Notes: generated by a model from the sequence alone, not told the origin. Positions 52,036 to 59,896 are shown, counted from the first letter of the stretch. The stretch: DNA of 64,000 nt from Candidatus Woesearchaeota archaeon (GCA_019323515.1 JAHWHG010000003.1:1-64000), one strand, 5' to 3'. A program made the numbers and translations.

Positions 52036-52998
52036 ATGTTTAAGATGGATGTTATCGAAATTATTGCAAAAATCAAGGAAAATTCAGGTTTATCTGAAGG
52101 TGAAATTAACGCTAGGATTGATAAAAAACTAAACCAGCTTTCTGGTCTGATATCTAAAGAGGGTGCTGCACATATTGTGGCAAATGAATTAGGCGTAAAG
52201 TTGTTTGAGCAATTATCTGGTAAACTACAAGTTAAAAATGTTCTTCCAGGATTGAGGAATGTCGAGATTGTTGGAAAGGTTCAGAGAGTCTTTGATGTTA
52301 AAGAATTTAAGGTTGGGGAAAGAGAGGGTAAGGTCTTATCAATGGTTGTTGGTGATGAGACGGGTGTGATTAGAGCTGTATTGTGGAATGATCAGGTTGA
52401 TTTAGGAAAGAACTTGAAAGAGGGTGATATTGTAAGAGTATCAAATGCCTATGTTAAAGAGAATCAAGGTAGGAAAGAGATTCACCTTAATGATAAAAGT
52501 AAACTTGAGATTAATCCTCCTGGTGAAAGTGTTGGTGAGGTAAGTAAGGTAACTGCAGTGCGAAAGAAGGTTTCAGAACTTAAAGAAGCTGAAGATAATG
52601 TTGAAATCTTAGGTACAATTGTCCAAGCATTTGATTTAAGGTTTTTCGAGGTATGTCCAAATTGTGGAAAGCGGGCAAGGTCTAGGGATGATGGTTTTTA
52701 TTGTGATGTGCATAATAAGGTTGAACCTGAGCATTCGTATGTTATGAATGCTATAATTGATGATGGTACTGATAATATCAGGTGTGTATTTTTTAAGAAT
52801 CAGGTTCAAAACCTTTTACAGTTAAATGATACAAAAATTCAGGCTAAAAGAACCAATCCCGATGAGTTTGATGTTGAGCAGGTTATACTTGGACAAATTA
52901 TTAAGTTAATTGGAAGGGTTACAAAGAACCAGATGTTTGACAGGGTTGAGTTTGTTTCTCAAATGGTTTTTCATCCGAAACCTGAAGAAGAATTATGA
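52036..52998 (+). CDS. rpa: Replication protein A (RPA41-like ssDNA-binding protein)
   Basis: Main single-stranded DNA-binding protein of archaeal replication and repair. At 320 residues (ATG 52036, GGGGTG before it) it has an N-terminal helical segment, an OB fold at about 72-165 (VEIVGKVQRVFDVKEF, MVVGDETGVIRAVLW), and a second OB fold interrupted by a zinc ribbon with Cys207, Cys210, Cys223 and His226 (CPNCGKR and YCDVHNK). This is the layout of euryarchaeal RPA large subunits. The YdjM-like gene follows, with its own TATA element. Confidence 0.92.
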   Translation: MFKMDVIEIIAKIKENSGLSEGEINARIDKKLNQLSGLISKEGAAHIVANELGVKLFEQLSGKLQVKNVLPGLRNVEIVGKVQRVFDVKEFKVGEREGKVLSMVVGDETGVIRAVLWNDQVDLGKNLKEGDIVRVSNAYVKENQGRKEIHLNDKSKLEINPPGESVGEVSKVTAVRKKVSELKEAEDNVEILGTIVQAFDLRFFEVCPNCGKRARSRDDGFYCDVHNKVEPEHSYVMNAIIDDGTDNIRCVFFKNQVQNLLQLNDTKIQAKRTNPDEFDVEQVILGQIIKLIGRVTKNQMFDRVEFVSQMVFHPKPEEEL

Positions 52999-53014
52999 TT
53001 AAGGGTTAGAAAGA

Positions 53015-53024
53015 TTTTTATATC
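53015..53024 (+). promoter_or_regulatory. TATA box of the YdjM-like gene
   Basis: TTTTTATATC ends 20 bases before ATG 53045, which suggests a leaderless mRNA. Confidence 0.45.
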
Positions 53025-53044
53025 TTTATCTTTTGATTTGTCTT

Positions 53045-53500
53045 ATGTTAGCAAAGACACATTTAGCTTTTGGATTTTTGTTTGGGCTAGTATTAATGCC
53101 TTTAGTTCCTGTTAGTAATGTAATTGTTTATTGTGCTCTGCTATTATTGTTTAGTGTTTTTCCTGATATTGATACCCCTAATAGTTTCATTAGTCGAAAG
53201 ATAGGTTTTATGTCAGGATTTGCAAGGTTTTTTGTTAAGCATAGAGGCATATTTCATAGTTTGCTTTTTGCTTTACTTTTTAGTGTTCCTGTATTGGTTT
53301 TCTGGAATAAAGCTTATGGGTTTGCAATATTTTTTGGTTATATATCGCATCTTATAATTGATGGTTTTACAAAAGCAGGGATTAATTTTTTGCATCCCTT
53401 TGGAAATCTGAGATTACAAGGTTTTGTTGAGACAGGAAGTCTTGTTGAGACTGGTTTCTTTTTGACTTTTATTGTTTTAATTATTGCTTTTTTGATTTGA
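53045..53500 (+). CDS. YdjM-family membrane-bound metal-dependent hydrolase
   Basis: A 151-residue membrane protein of the YdjM (LexA-regulated hydrolase) family. Family motifs are KTHLAFGF at the start, FPDIDTPNSFISRKIG near 42, HRGIFHSL near 66 and GYISHLIIDGFTKAGI near 98, with His and Asp residues that would bind metal. Four hydrophobic spans are visible. I start at ATG 53045. The physiological substrate of the family is not established. It stands between rpa and radA but is probably an independent transcript. Confidence 0.85.
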   Translation: MLAKTHLAFGFLFGLVLMPLVPVSNVIVYCALLLLFSVFPDIDTPNSFISRKIGFMSGFARFFVKHRGIFHSLLFALLFSVPVLVFWNKAYGFAIFFGYISHLIIDGFTKAGINFLHPFGNLRLQGFVETGSLVETGFFLTFIVLIIAFLI

Positions 53501-53582
53501 GCACTGGACATCTTGAATTTTCTTGTTTGAGACCTTCTCCTTTAAGAATTCTTTAGTTTTGGTTAGCACTGGACACTGGACA
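53501..53582 (+). repeat. Three copies of CACTGGACA upstream of the radA operon promoter
   Basis: GCACTGGACA occurs at 53501-53510 and 53566-53575, and CACTGGACA again at 53574-53582, the last two overlapping. They end 15 bases before the TATA box. The 226-base gap 53501-53726 holds no gene that I can see; it holds these repeats, a promoter and a leader. Confidence 0.55.
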
Positions 53583-53597
53583 AATCTACATGTGAAG

Positions 53598-53690
53598 TAT
53601 ATAAATGAGTTTTGTCTTATATCTATTAGGTTTGTTAATTCAAGCCTACTCCACTGCCTGGGGTCCTAGTTATCCATAATCAAGGGCAGT
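53598..53690 (+). promoter_or_regulatory. Promoter and long structured leader of the 53727-radA operon
   Basis: TATATAAAT (53598-53606) predicts a start near 53629, so the leader is about 98 bases, against 0-20 for most genes here. In it ACTGCC (53653-53658) and GGCAGT (53685-53690) can pair around a loop that contains TTATCCATAA, itself a small inverted repeat. GGAGGTG (53714-53720) lies just downstream. Confidence 0.45.
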
Positions 53691-53726
53691 TGAAATAAAA
53701 TGCGAAAAGCAATGGAGGTGTTTGTT

Positions 53727-54014
53727 ATGGCAGAAGCTGTACAACCTGAAATAAAATTTAGCACAGGTGCTATCCAAGCAACTGTGTGGAAAAACCAAGG
53801 CACATCAAAGTCTGGTGAAGCCACAGAATTTAGAACTATTTCCTTTGGAAGGAGATATAAAGACAAAGAAGGAAATTGGAGGTCTACTAATTCTTTAAGG
53901 ATTAATGATCTTCCGAGGGCTGTAATCGTCCTCAACAAAGCTTATGAGTACCTTGTTCTTCGGAACAAGGCAGATGATTCTTTTCATATTGATGAAGAGG
54001 ATATTGTAATGTAG
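53727..54014 (+). CDS. Small unknown protein co-transcribed with radA
   Basis: A 95-residue beta-rich protein starting at ATG 53727, where GGAGGTG sits 6 bases upstream; an ATG at 53700 lacks such a site. Characteristic words are FSTGAIQATVWKNQG, FRTISFGRRYKDKEGNW and LRINDLPRAVIVLNKAYEYL. I have the impression that similar short proteins occur in other small-genome archaea and bacteria, but I cannot name the family. Two basic/aromatic strands followed by a helix would suit nucleic-acid binding. It is 26 bases before radA, and shares its promoter, so a recombination role is a reasonable guess. Confidence 0.68.
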   Translation: MAEAVQPEIKFSTGAIQATVWKNQGTSKSGEATEFRTISFGRRYKDKEGNWRSTNSLRINDLPRAVIVLNKAYEYLVLRNKADDSFHIDEEDIVM

Positions 54015-54040
54015 AAATATTAAAATACGAGGTGATTATT

Positions 54041-55108
54041 ATGGGTTCAAAGGCAAAAAAACGAGAAGAATTTGAATTAAAGGAGGAGATTGTTATGGAA
54101 GATAATCTAAATGTTGAGAATAATGCTCAAGAGGAAGAAAGTGTTGAAGTAGGTAAGGAAGTTGAGGTAAAGAAAGAGGTAGAAGTTACAATTAGGGATA
54201 TACCTGGAGTTGGAGCAGCAACTGCTGAAAAGTTGGAAGCAGCTGGTTTTACAGACTTGCTTAGTATTGCTGTATCAAGTCCTGGTCAGATGGTTGAGGC
54301 TGCAGGAGTATCAGAGGCTGTTGCACGAAAGATGATACAGTTTGCTAGGGATAGCCTGCAGATGGGTTTTGAGTCTGGTGACGTACTCCTGAAGAAAAGA
54401 GAGTCAATAGTTAAAATATCTACAGGGTCTAAGGCGTTTGATGAACTGCTTGGAGGTGGTTTTGAGACTGGAGCTATAACAGAATGTTTTGGTGAGTTTG
54501 GTTCTGGTAAAACGCAGATAGGGCATATACTTGCTTCGTCAATGCAGAAGATAAGTCAAAATGCTGTTGCTGTTTATGTTGACACTGAGAACACTTTCAG
54601 GCCTGAAAGAATAATGCAGCTTGCACAAGGAATGAATCTTGATCCTGAGCTTGCTCTTAAGAACATTAAGATTGCTCGTGCATATAACTCAGACCATCAG
54701 ATGTTATTGACTGATAAGGTTGAAGACTTGATTAAGAATGGGCTTAATGTTAAGGTTGTGATTATTGATTCATTAACTGCACATTTCAGGGCTGAGTTTA
54801 TAGGTAGAGGTACGCTTGCAGAGAGGCAACAGAAACTTAATAAGCATATGCATACTTTGTTGAAGCTTGCTGATACTTATAATCTAGCGGTCTATGTTAC
54901 TAACCAGGTTATGGCTAAGCCTGACCAATTCTTTGGAGATCCTACAGCTGCTATAGGAGGGCATATTGTTGCGCATGCATCTACCTTTAGGATTTACCTG
55001 CGAAAAGGTAAGAAAGGAAGTAGGGTAGCGAAGTTGATTGACAGTCCTAACCTACCTGAGAGTGAGTGTAATTTCTATGTTGAGACTGATGGTTTAAGAG
55101 ATCTTTGA
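54041..55108 (+). CDS. radA: DNA repair and recombination protein RadA
   Basis: Archaeal RecA/Rad51 recombinase that forms filaments on ssDNA and pairs homologous strands. ATG 54041 has GAGGTGA 5 bases before it. An acidic N-terminal extension (about 1-45) precedes the helix-hairpin-helix domain (IRDIPGVGAATAEKLEAAG). The ATPase core has Walker A GEFGSGKT at 151-158, Walker B VVIIDS at 239-244, and the L2 region ending DPTAAIGGHIVAHAS. No intein. At 355 residues it is close to the family norm. The N-terminal tail is more acidic than usual. Confidence 0.97.
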   Translation: MGSKAKKREEFELKEEIVMEDNLNVENNAQEEESVEVGKEVEVKKEVEVTIRDIPGVGAATAEKLEAAGFTDLLSIAVSSPGQMVEAAGVSEAVARKMIQFARDSLQMGFESGDVLLKKRESIVKISTGSKAFDELLGGGFETGAITECFGEFGSGKTQIGHILASSMQKISQNAVAVYVDTENTFRPERIMQLAQGMNLDPELALKNIKIARAYNSDHQMLLTDKVEDLIKNGLNVKVVIIDSLTAHFRAEFIGRGTLAERQQKLNKHMHTLLKLADTYNLAVYVTNQVMAKPDQFFGDPTAAIGGHIVAHASTFRIYLRKGKKGSRVAKLIDSPNLPESECNFYVETDGLRDL

Positions 55109-55143
55109 ATAATTTTTTATATTATTACTTTTTTCTATTTCTT

Positions 55144-55662
55144 ATGAGATTATTTATTGCTGTTGATGTTCCGAAAGAAGTAAGTGATTATCTTGTAGAT
55201 GTACAGAAGAAGGTTGGTAGAGTTAGGAGCAATATTAATTATGTTAAGCATTTTCATTGTACGTTTAAGTATTTAGGTGATGCTGATGTTAATAAGGTTA
55301 GGGAAGGTTTGAGGAAGGTTAAGTATAGTAAATTTAAAGTTCATTTGCATAAGTTAGGAGTTTTTCCAGATAATGGTCTGCCGCGTGTTTTATGGGTGGG
55401 TTTAAGTCCATGGGAGGATTTGCAGAAGTTGCATACATCTATTGAGTATGCCATTAAGAATATGGAGATTAAGGGCTTTGTTCCACATATTACTCTTGGA
55501 AGAGTTAAATTCCTTAAGAATAAGGTTATGTTTAAAGAGTACTTAGAGACAATAAAGATTGCTAAGCTAGAGTTTGAGGTTAGGTCCTTTAAGTTGTATA
55601 ACAGTACTTTAACCCCTAATGGGCCTGTTTATGAGGTTATTGAGGAGTATGAGTTAGGTTAA
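55144..55662 (+). CDS. thpR: RNA 2',3'-cyclic phosphodiesterase ThpR (LigT family)
   Basis: A 172-residue enzyme of the 2H phosphoesterase family that opens 2',3'-cyclic phosphates and can ligate tRNA halves in vitro in homologues. The two catalytic motifs are HCTFKYLG at about 41 and HITLGRVK at about 119, after the typical start MRLFIAVDVP. I use ATG 55144; the longer TTG-started frame overlaps the radA stop and adds only hydrophobic residues read from the AT-rich spacer. It follows radA by 35 bases and may be co-transcribed. Confidence 0.92.
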   Translation: MRLFIAVDVPKEVSDYLVDVQKKVGRVRSNINYVKHFHCTFKYLGDADVNKVREGLRKVKYSKFKVHLHKLGVFPDNGLPRVLWVGLSPWEDLQKLHTSIEYAIKNMEIKGFVPHITLGRVKFLKNKVMFKEYLETIKIAKLEFEVRSFKLYNSTLTPNGPVYEVIEEYELG

Positions 55663-56082
55663 TTATTTCCAAAGTGTGTACTTCTTTGTCAGTTCTGTGA
55701 CCTTGTCCCAGTCATCAAAGATTACAATTCCGTAGTAGATTGCATCTTCTTCCTTAAATTCCTTGCTTTTATTTGGGTCATCGAATGTTCCTATCTTGTT
55801 TATGAAGTCAGGAAAGTCTACAAAGTTGACATTGGCTTCTATCAGTTTTTTTCTCAAATCCTTTATACTAGAATTCTTTGCTTTACAGATTATAAACGGA
55901 AGTTCTGAGACATTAGGGTGGCTGTTACCTTCTGCATCTTTGTAATCAACCAATCTTAAGTCTTCTTTATCTTCAATGGATGCTCCTAAACCAATTGACA
56001 TATGGGCAAGAGCATTCATAACTAATCCAGGTTCTACTTTACCGTTAAGTATAGCTACTATCTTTTTTTTGTATTTTTCCAT
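55663..56082 (-). CDS. DUF2000 family protein
   Basis: A 139-residue protein of the DUF2000 family, which has a peptidyl-tRNA hydrolase 2-like fold and no agreed activity. Typical words are KKIVAILNGKVEPGLVMNALAHMSIGLGA (split across about 5-33), FIICKAKN near 63 and IVIFDDWDKVTELTKKYTLWK at the end. It stops one base from the convergent thpR stop. A second short minus-strand gene lies upstream of it. The function is unknown. Confidence 0.78.
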   Translation of the reverse strand: MEKYKKKIVAILNGKVEPGLVMNALAHMSIGLGASIEDKEDLRLVDYKDAEGNSHPNVSELPFIICKAKNSSIKDLRKKLIEANVNFVDFPDFINKIGTFDDPNKSKEFKEEDAIYYGIVIFDDWDKVTELTKKYTLWK

Positions 56083-56119
56083 TTTGTTTTTAGAAAACTT
56101 TGTTTATTTAAATCTGTTG

Positions 56120-56524
56120 CTATAGTTCGCTTCTAAACTCCTTAACCTCATCTTCCATATCAACTTCTTCTTTTGATGTTTGGATGATTTTGTGAGGTTT
56201 TTCAATCTTGAAGTATTTAATTGGCTTGTTCATTTCCTTTGCGATTTTGATTTCTGCTAGTACTCCATTGGAGATTGGGCCGAAGACCCATAACTCGTCT
56301 GATTTTATTACCAAATTGTTATTGCCTTCTCTTATCAAATCCCTGTTGACTGAGTCTAACATGAAGTAGTCAAAGATCATAAATGGGTTAAGAGGAACTT
56401 TTTGTTGCTCAATCACATACTTTGAGATGTGCATCCTGTAGTAGAAAAGGTGCTTTGACATTGCGGTGTAAACAAGGGCTTTGTTTTCCTTAAGGTTAAG
56501 TGCTTGATGGTTGAATTCTGTCAT
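56120..56524 (-). CDS. Nucleoside deoxyribosyltransferase-like protein
   Basis: A 134-residue protein whose C-terminal half reads SDELWVFGPISNGVLAEIKIAKEMNKPIKYF (positions about 74-104). This is the pattern of phage and archaeal nucleoside 2-deoxyribosyltransferase-like folds (DUF4406/DUF7768 type), where the conserved Ser-x-Gly and Glu form the active pocket. The N-terminal half (YYRMHISKYVIEQ, then PLNPFMIFDYF) also fits, with the usual P-x-x-P/H segment. The actual enzyme activity cannot be claimed. It lies 37 bases before the DUF2000 gene. Confidence 0.62.
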   Translation of the reverse strand: MTEFNHQALNLKENKALVYTAMSKHLFYYRMHISKYVIEQQKVPLNPFMIFDYFMLDSVNRDLIREGNNNLVIKSDELWVFGPISNGVLAEIKIAKEMNKPIKYFKIEKPHKIIQTSKEEVDMEDEVKEFRSEL

Positions 56525-56641
56525 GTCTTAGCATGAGATGTGTTTAATTATATGTTTTTCTGTTCTTTTGTACTTTATAATGTGTGTTAGGCTACCTCTT
56601 TATTAGTTAATTTTATTAATTAGTGCTAAATTTTTCTTATC

Positions 56642-56851
56642 ATGGGAATTAAAATCGATTATAGTAAATGTTGCTGGAAGGATGGAAAATGTACTAGTTG
56701 CTCATGTGGTGGTGCATGTGTTGGCTGTGTTGAAGCTTGTTCAGTTGATGCGATCACAAGAGAAGATATTGTTAAGGTTGATCAAGATAAATGCATAAGC
56801 TGCGGTGCGTGTGTTGAAGCGTGTAAGCATAATGCTATTTCTTTAAGTTGA
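56642..56851 (+). CDS. Ferredoxin-like 4Fe-4S protein with extra cysteines
   Basis: A 69-residue electron carrier. The second half has a standard cluster motif Cys51, Cys54, Cys57 and Cys61 (CISCGACVEAC). The first half is unusual: Cys10, 11, 17, 20, 22, 26, 29 and 33, so the first cluster lacks the regular CxxCxxC start and four Cys are in excess of two 4Fe-4S clusters. Pro after the last Cys of each motif is missing. No clear ribosome site precedes ATG 56642. The gene stands alone between minus-strand genes and the uS2 promoter. Confidence 0.85.
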   Translation: MGIKIDYSKCCWKDGKCTSCSCGGACVGCVEACSVDAITREDIVKVDQDKCISCGACVEACKHNAISLS

Positions 56852-56891
56852 ATTTTAATATTGGTATTATTTAAATATCGCAATAGTAACC

Positions 56892-56900
56892 TTTATAAAC
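56892..56900 (+). promoter_or_regulatory. TATA box of ribosomal protein uS2 gene
   Basis: TTTATAAAC preceded by AACC predicts a start near 56922, so the leader of uS2 is about 110 bases, unusually long for this genome. The leader carries a mini-ORF and a hairpin, listed separately. Confidence 0.55.
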
Positions 56901-56960
56901 ACCTCCTTTGTTTAACCTATTCAGAGCCTAATCTCTTAGTGTATTGCTAGGAGGTCTGCG

Positions 56961-56993
56961 ATGGGCGATAAAGATTGCGGTAATAAATCATAA
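56961..56993 (+). CDS. Possible 10-codon leader ORF upstream of uS2
   Basis: ATG 56961 follows a strong site GGAGGT (spacing 5) and opens a frame of ten codons, MGDKDCGNKS, then TAA. It ends 40 bases before uS2 ATG. The ribosome site is better than that of uS2 itself. It could be a regulatory upstream ORF, or chance within a structured leader RNA. Confidence 0.25.
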   Translation: MGDKDCGNKS

Positions 56994-57007
56994 TTCTGAA
57001 TTATTAC
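56980..57007 (+). promoter_or_regulatory. Hairpin in the uS2 leader
   Basis: GTAATAA (56980-56986) can pair with TTATTAC (57001-57007), and inside it ATAATT/AATTAT (56990-57004) offers an alternative stem. The structure ends 13 bases before AAGGTGAG, the uS2 ribosome site at 57021-57028. Confidence 0.35.
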
Positions 57008-57033
57008 TGACTGAATATTAAAGGTGAGATTAT

Positions 57034-57639
57034 ATGACAGAAGAACAACCACAGTTTTTAGTTGCACAAGACATGTATCTTAAATCGGGGATACATATAG
57101 GTACAAAGTTTAAGACAAAGTATATGGAAGAGTTTATATATAAGACTAGGACAGATGGATTAAGTGTTCTGAACCTGCAGAAGATTGATGAAAGATTAAA
57201 GGTAGCTGCTGATATGCTAGCACAGTTTGAGCCAGAGGATATCTTGATTGTGAGCAGGAGGGAGAATGGTTGGAAGTCAATTAAGTTATTTGGGAAGATG
57301 ACTGGTATTGATGTATTTGCTGGTAGGTATCCACCAGGAGTTATGACAAATCCTTTACTTTCAAATTATATTGAAAAGAAGGTTCTTTTTGTGACTGATC
57401 CCTGGCCTGATAGGAATGCTATAAATGATGCTTTGAAAATTGGAATTCCAGTCATCGCATTATGTGATACTAATAATCAGCCTAACAACATCGATTTAGT
57501 GGTTCCTGCAAACAATAAAGGTAAGAAATCTTTAGGTTTGATATTTTACATTCTTACAAGAGAGTATCTGCAGGCTAAAGGTAAGCTTTTGAAAGGGCAA
57601 GAACTTGATGTAAGTGTAGATGACTTTACTGAAGAATAG
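57034..57639 (+). CDS. rps2: Small ribosomal subunit protein uS2
   Basis: Ribosomal protein S2 of the archaeal/eukaryotic type (201 residues). Family segments include YLKSGIHIGTKFKTKYME near 15, RTDGLSVLNLQKIDERL near 38, RRENGWKSIKLF near 75, GRYPPGVMTNP near 96 and VIALCDTNNQPNNIDLVVPANNK near 145. AAGGTGAG lies 5 bases before ATG. It is here as a single gene, without the enolase or RNA polymerase genes that flank it in many euryarchaea. A T-rich terminator separates it from convergent radB. Confidence 0.97.
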   Translation: MTEEQPQFLVAQDMYLKSGIHIGTKFKTKYMEEFIYKTRTDGLSVLNLQKIDERLKVAADMLAQFEPEDILIVSRRENGWKSIKLFGKMTGIDVFAGRYPPGVMTNPLLSNYIEKKVLFVTDPWPDRNAINDALKIGIPVIALCDTNNQPNNIDLVVPANNKGKKSLGLIFYILTREYLQAKGKLLKGQELDVSVDDFTEE

Positions 57640-57641
57640 AA

Positions 57642-57653
57642 TTTTATTTTTTT
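57642..57653 (+). terminator. T-rich terminator between uS2 and radB
   Basis: TTTTATTTTTTT directly after the uS2 stop; the A/T-rich stretch could also end radB transcripts arriving from the other side. Confidence 0.4.
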
Positions 57654-57655
57654 AA

Positions 57656-58321
57656 TTATAAATTTTTTTCAATTCCTTTTTCTATTATTTTAAACTTAAC
57701 AGATGATTCTTTTAGAAAGCGATGTTTTCTTAAAATAGCGGTTCTTGACTGGTCTTGGTTGTTTTGAAGTTCTATAAGGCATTTACTACTGTACTTAAGT
57801 AGGTCGCCTCCAACCATATTAACCTTTGATTTATCTTCAAAGTTTGAATAAATCTGGTTTGAAACAAGGATGGGTATGTTCTTTTTCCTTGCAATTTCAG
57901 TGAGTATGCCTAACTGATTTCCAAGTTGTTTATTTACTTCGTAGACCTCTTCTGATTTTCCGAGTTCTAATCTATACAACATGGCTATACTGTCTATTAC
58001 AATAAGGCCGATTTCACCGTTTGCTATCTTCTTTATACTTTCAAAAGCTGCAACCTGTTCTTCAAAGTTAGTGGGCTTAAAAAATAGAAAGTTTGAAAGA
58101 ATTTTTTTGTGCTCTCCTGTAAGTTGTTTTAATCTTGTGACACTAAAGCCACCTTCTGTGTCTACATAAATTACTTTCTTGTTCTTTGCAATTTCTGTTG
58201 CTGAGATAAGGCAGAGACAGGTCTTTCCAGAACCTGATGGACCGTAGATTGTTGTGATAATGCCTTTTTCATAACCGCCGTTTAGCAGGCTGTCAATCAA
58301 CTCAGAACCTGTGGGTATCAT
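57656..58321 (-). CDS. radB: DNA repair and recombination protein RadB
   Basis: RadA paralogue that lacks the N-terminal helix-hairpin-helix domain. The 221-residue ATPase core starts IPTGSELIDSLLNGGYEKG, has Walker A GPSGSGKT at 27-34, VIYVDTEGGF near 49 and Walker B LIVIDS at about 105-110. RadB is thought to help RadA load or to regulate it. A TATA element (58344-58352) 22 bases before ATG suggests a leaderless mRNA. It is divergent from the glycosylation cluster. Confidence 0.92.
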   Translation of the reverse strand: MIPTGSELIDSLLNGGYEKGIITTIYGPSGSGKTCLCLISATEIAKNKKVIYVDTEGGFSVTRLKQLTGEHKKILSNFLFFKPTNFEEQVAAFESIKKIANGEIGLIVIDSIAMLYRLELGKSEEVYEVNKQLGNQLGILTEIARKKNIPILVSNQIYSNFEDKSKVNMVGGDLLKYSSKCLIELQNNQDQSRTAILRKHRFLKESSVKFKIIEKGIEKNL

Positions 58322-58343
58322 ACAGGATTGGAAGGTGTTTTTT

Positions 58344-58373
58344 CTTATAAAGATTGCTAAATATATTTAAATA
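58344..58373. promoter_or_regulatory. Divergent promoters for radB (-) and glycosylation cluster (+)
   Basis: CTTTATAAG on the minus strand (58344-58352) is 22 bases before radB ATG. TATTTAAATA (58364-58373) is 23 bases before ATG 58397. Both fit leaderless starts. Confidence 0.55.
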
Positions 58374-58396
58374 CGTCTTTACATATAACATCATTT

Positions 58397-59896
58397 ATGA
58401 AAAGAGAGCATTTTATATTAGGCTTGATATTTATAGTGTCGTTATTTGCTAGGCTTTACTTTGCTTTTCAAGTACCATATTTCGATTATAATGAGGCATA
58501 TTTTAATCTGAGGCAGGTTGAAGCTATTGGCAGTAGTGGTCTTCCGATTTATAATGATATTTTAAGTTATGGAGGAAGAACTTTCATATTCCTGCCTTTT
58601 TTTCATTATTCTTTGGCTTTTTTTGATATATTTTTTAGCACAGATTTTGTTGCAAAGGTGCTTCCTAACTTATTCTTAAGTTTAAGTATTATTGTTGTTT
58701 ATCTAATATCTAAGAAGATTACTGAAAGTCCAAACGCTGCTTTAGTTGGTGCTTTTGTTTCAGGTTTTATCCCAATATTGTTTGCAAAGACTCTTAATAA
58801 TGTTTCAGTATATTCTTTGGCAATTCCTCTGTTGTTCTTGGCTTTGTACTTTTTTATTAAGATTCAGGATGATAATATTAACATTATATTTTACGTTGCG
58901 ACAGTGTTTTTATTTGGTATCACACATGCGAGTGTGTTACTACTAATACTTGTGCTTTTGATTTACCTTATATTACTAAAGGTCGAGAAAAGTAAGGTAA
59001 AGCCCCATACACTTGAGTTAATGCTTTTTACTATGCTTTTTCTTGTGTGGTTAGAGTTTCTGGTATATAAGCGAGCTTTTCTTGCACATGGTTTTTCTTT
59101 AATATGGCAGAATGTTCCAGTGGAGATTATTGGTAATTATTATGCTTCAACTAGCATATTCCAGGCTTTAGCATTAATAGGATTGTTTCCGTTTGTATGT
59201 GGAGTTTATGTGTTCTATGTTTATACAACTACTAAGAGGGATCAGAAGATGTATCTTTTGATTTCATTTGCAATTGCTATATTCTTATTGCTTTGGCTTA
59301 AGTTAATAAGCCCTGATAATGGTCTTATGATTCTTGGAGTATTGCTTGCTATTGCATTTGCTAAGTTTTATGATATGATTATTATCTCTCTTGAGGATAC
59401 AAAGTTTAGTTTCTTGAAGGGTATCACTTTTTATTCTGTCATTATATTGTTGGTTTTTAGTTCAGTGCTCCCAAGTTTTGTATATGCTGGTAGGAGCTTA
59501 CAAAATGTACCTTCTGATAAATTAATAGATGCATTGGGCTGGATTAGACATAACACCCAAGAGCAAGATGTTGTGCTGTCTATATATCAAGAAGGGCAGT
59601 TGGTTAATTATTTTGCTTACAGGAAGAATGTCGTTGATGAGAACTTTTTATTAATTGAGAATGTTGACCAGCGTTTTCGCGACGTAAATATGATGTTTAA
59701 TTCGTTCTACAAAACAAATGCTATCGAGTTATTAAATAAATACAATGTAAACTATATTTTGTTTACTAGTAATTCTAAGCGTGAGTTGGGTATTGAAGAG
59801 ATAACGTATATTGATGAGGATTGTTTTAGCCGTGTTTATGATAACAGTGAAGTTATAGTTTATGAGTCATTATGTAAACTGGAGGAGTTTGAATGA
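58397..59896 (+). CDS. GT-C-type membrane glycosyltransferase
   Basis: A 499-residue polytopic protein with about eleven hydrophobic spans. The first outer loop carries the acidic motif DYNEAYFNLRQVEA, as in PMT/ArnT-type GT-C enzymes that use lipid-linked sugars. The C-terminal 110 residues form a soluble domain (LGWIRHNTQEQDVVLSI, then ELLNKYNVNYILFTSN) also found in archaeal oligosaccharyltransferase relatives. The WWDYG catalytic motif of AglB/STT3 is not present, so this is not a normal AglB. It overlaps the next gene by 4 bases. Confidence 0.72.
   Translation: MKREHFILGLIFIVSLFARLYFAFQVPYFDYNEAYFNLRQVEAIGSSGLPIYNDILSYGGRTFIFLPFFHYSLAFFDIFFSTDFVAKVLPNLFLSLSIIVVYLISKKITESPNAALVGAFVSGFIPILFAKTLNNVSVYSLAIPLLFLALYFFIKIQDDNINIIFYVATVFLFGITHASVLLLILVLLIYLILLKVEKSKVKPHTLELMLFTMLFLVWLEFLVYKRAFLAHGFSLIWQNVPVEIIGNYYASTSIFQALALIGLFPFVCGVYVFYVYTTTKRDQKMYLLISFAIAIFLLLWLKLISPDNGLMILGVLLAIAFAKFYDMIIISLEDTKFSFLKGITFYSVIILLVFSSVLPSFVYAGRSLQNVPSDKLIDALGWIRHNTQEQDVVLSIYQEGQLVNYFAYRKNVVDENFLLIENVDQRFRDVNMMFNSFYKTNAIELLNKYNVNYILFTSNSKRELGIEEITYIDEDCFSRVYDNSEVIVYESLCKLEEFE

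Noticed and set aside
53501..53582. CRISPR-like repeat
   Set aside because: The repeats are only 9-10 bases, two of them overlap, and there are no spacers of regular length.
53501..53726. tRNA or small RNA gene in the gap before the radA operon
   Set aside because: No acceptor stem pairing with a T-loop GTTCGA-like sequence could be found; the gap is better explained as repeats, promoter and leader.
56921..57033. C/D-box guide RNA before uS2
   Set aside because: CTGA-like boxes are present, but no proper C box (RTGATGA) precedes them at the right distance.
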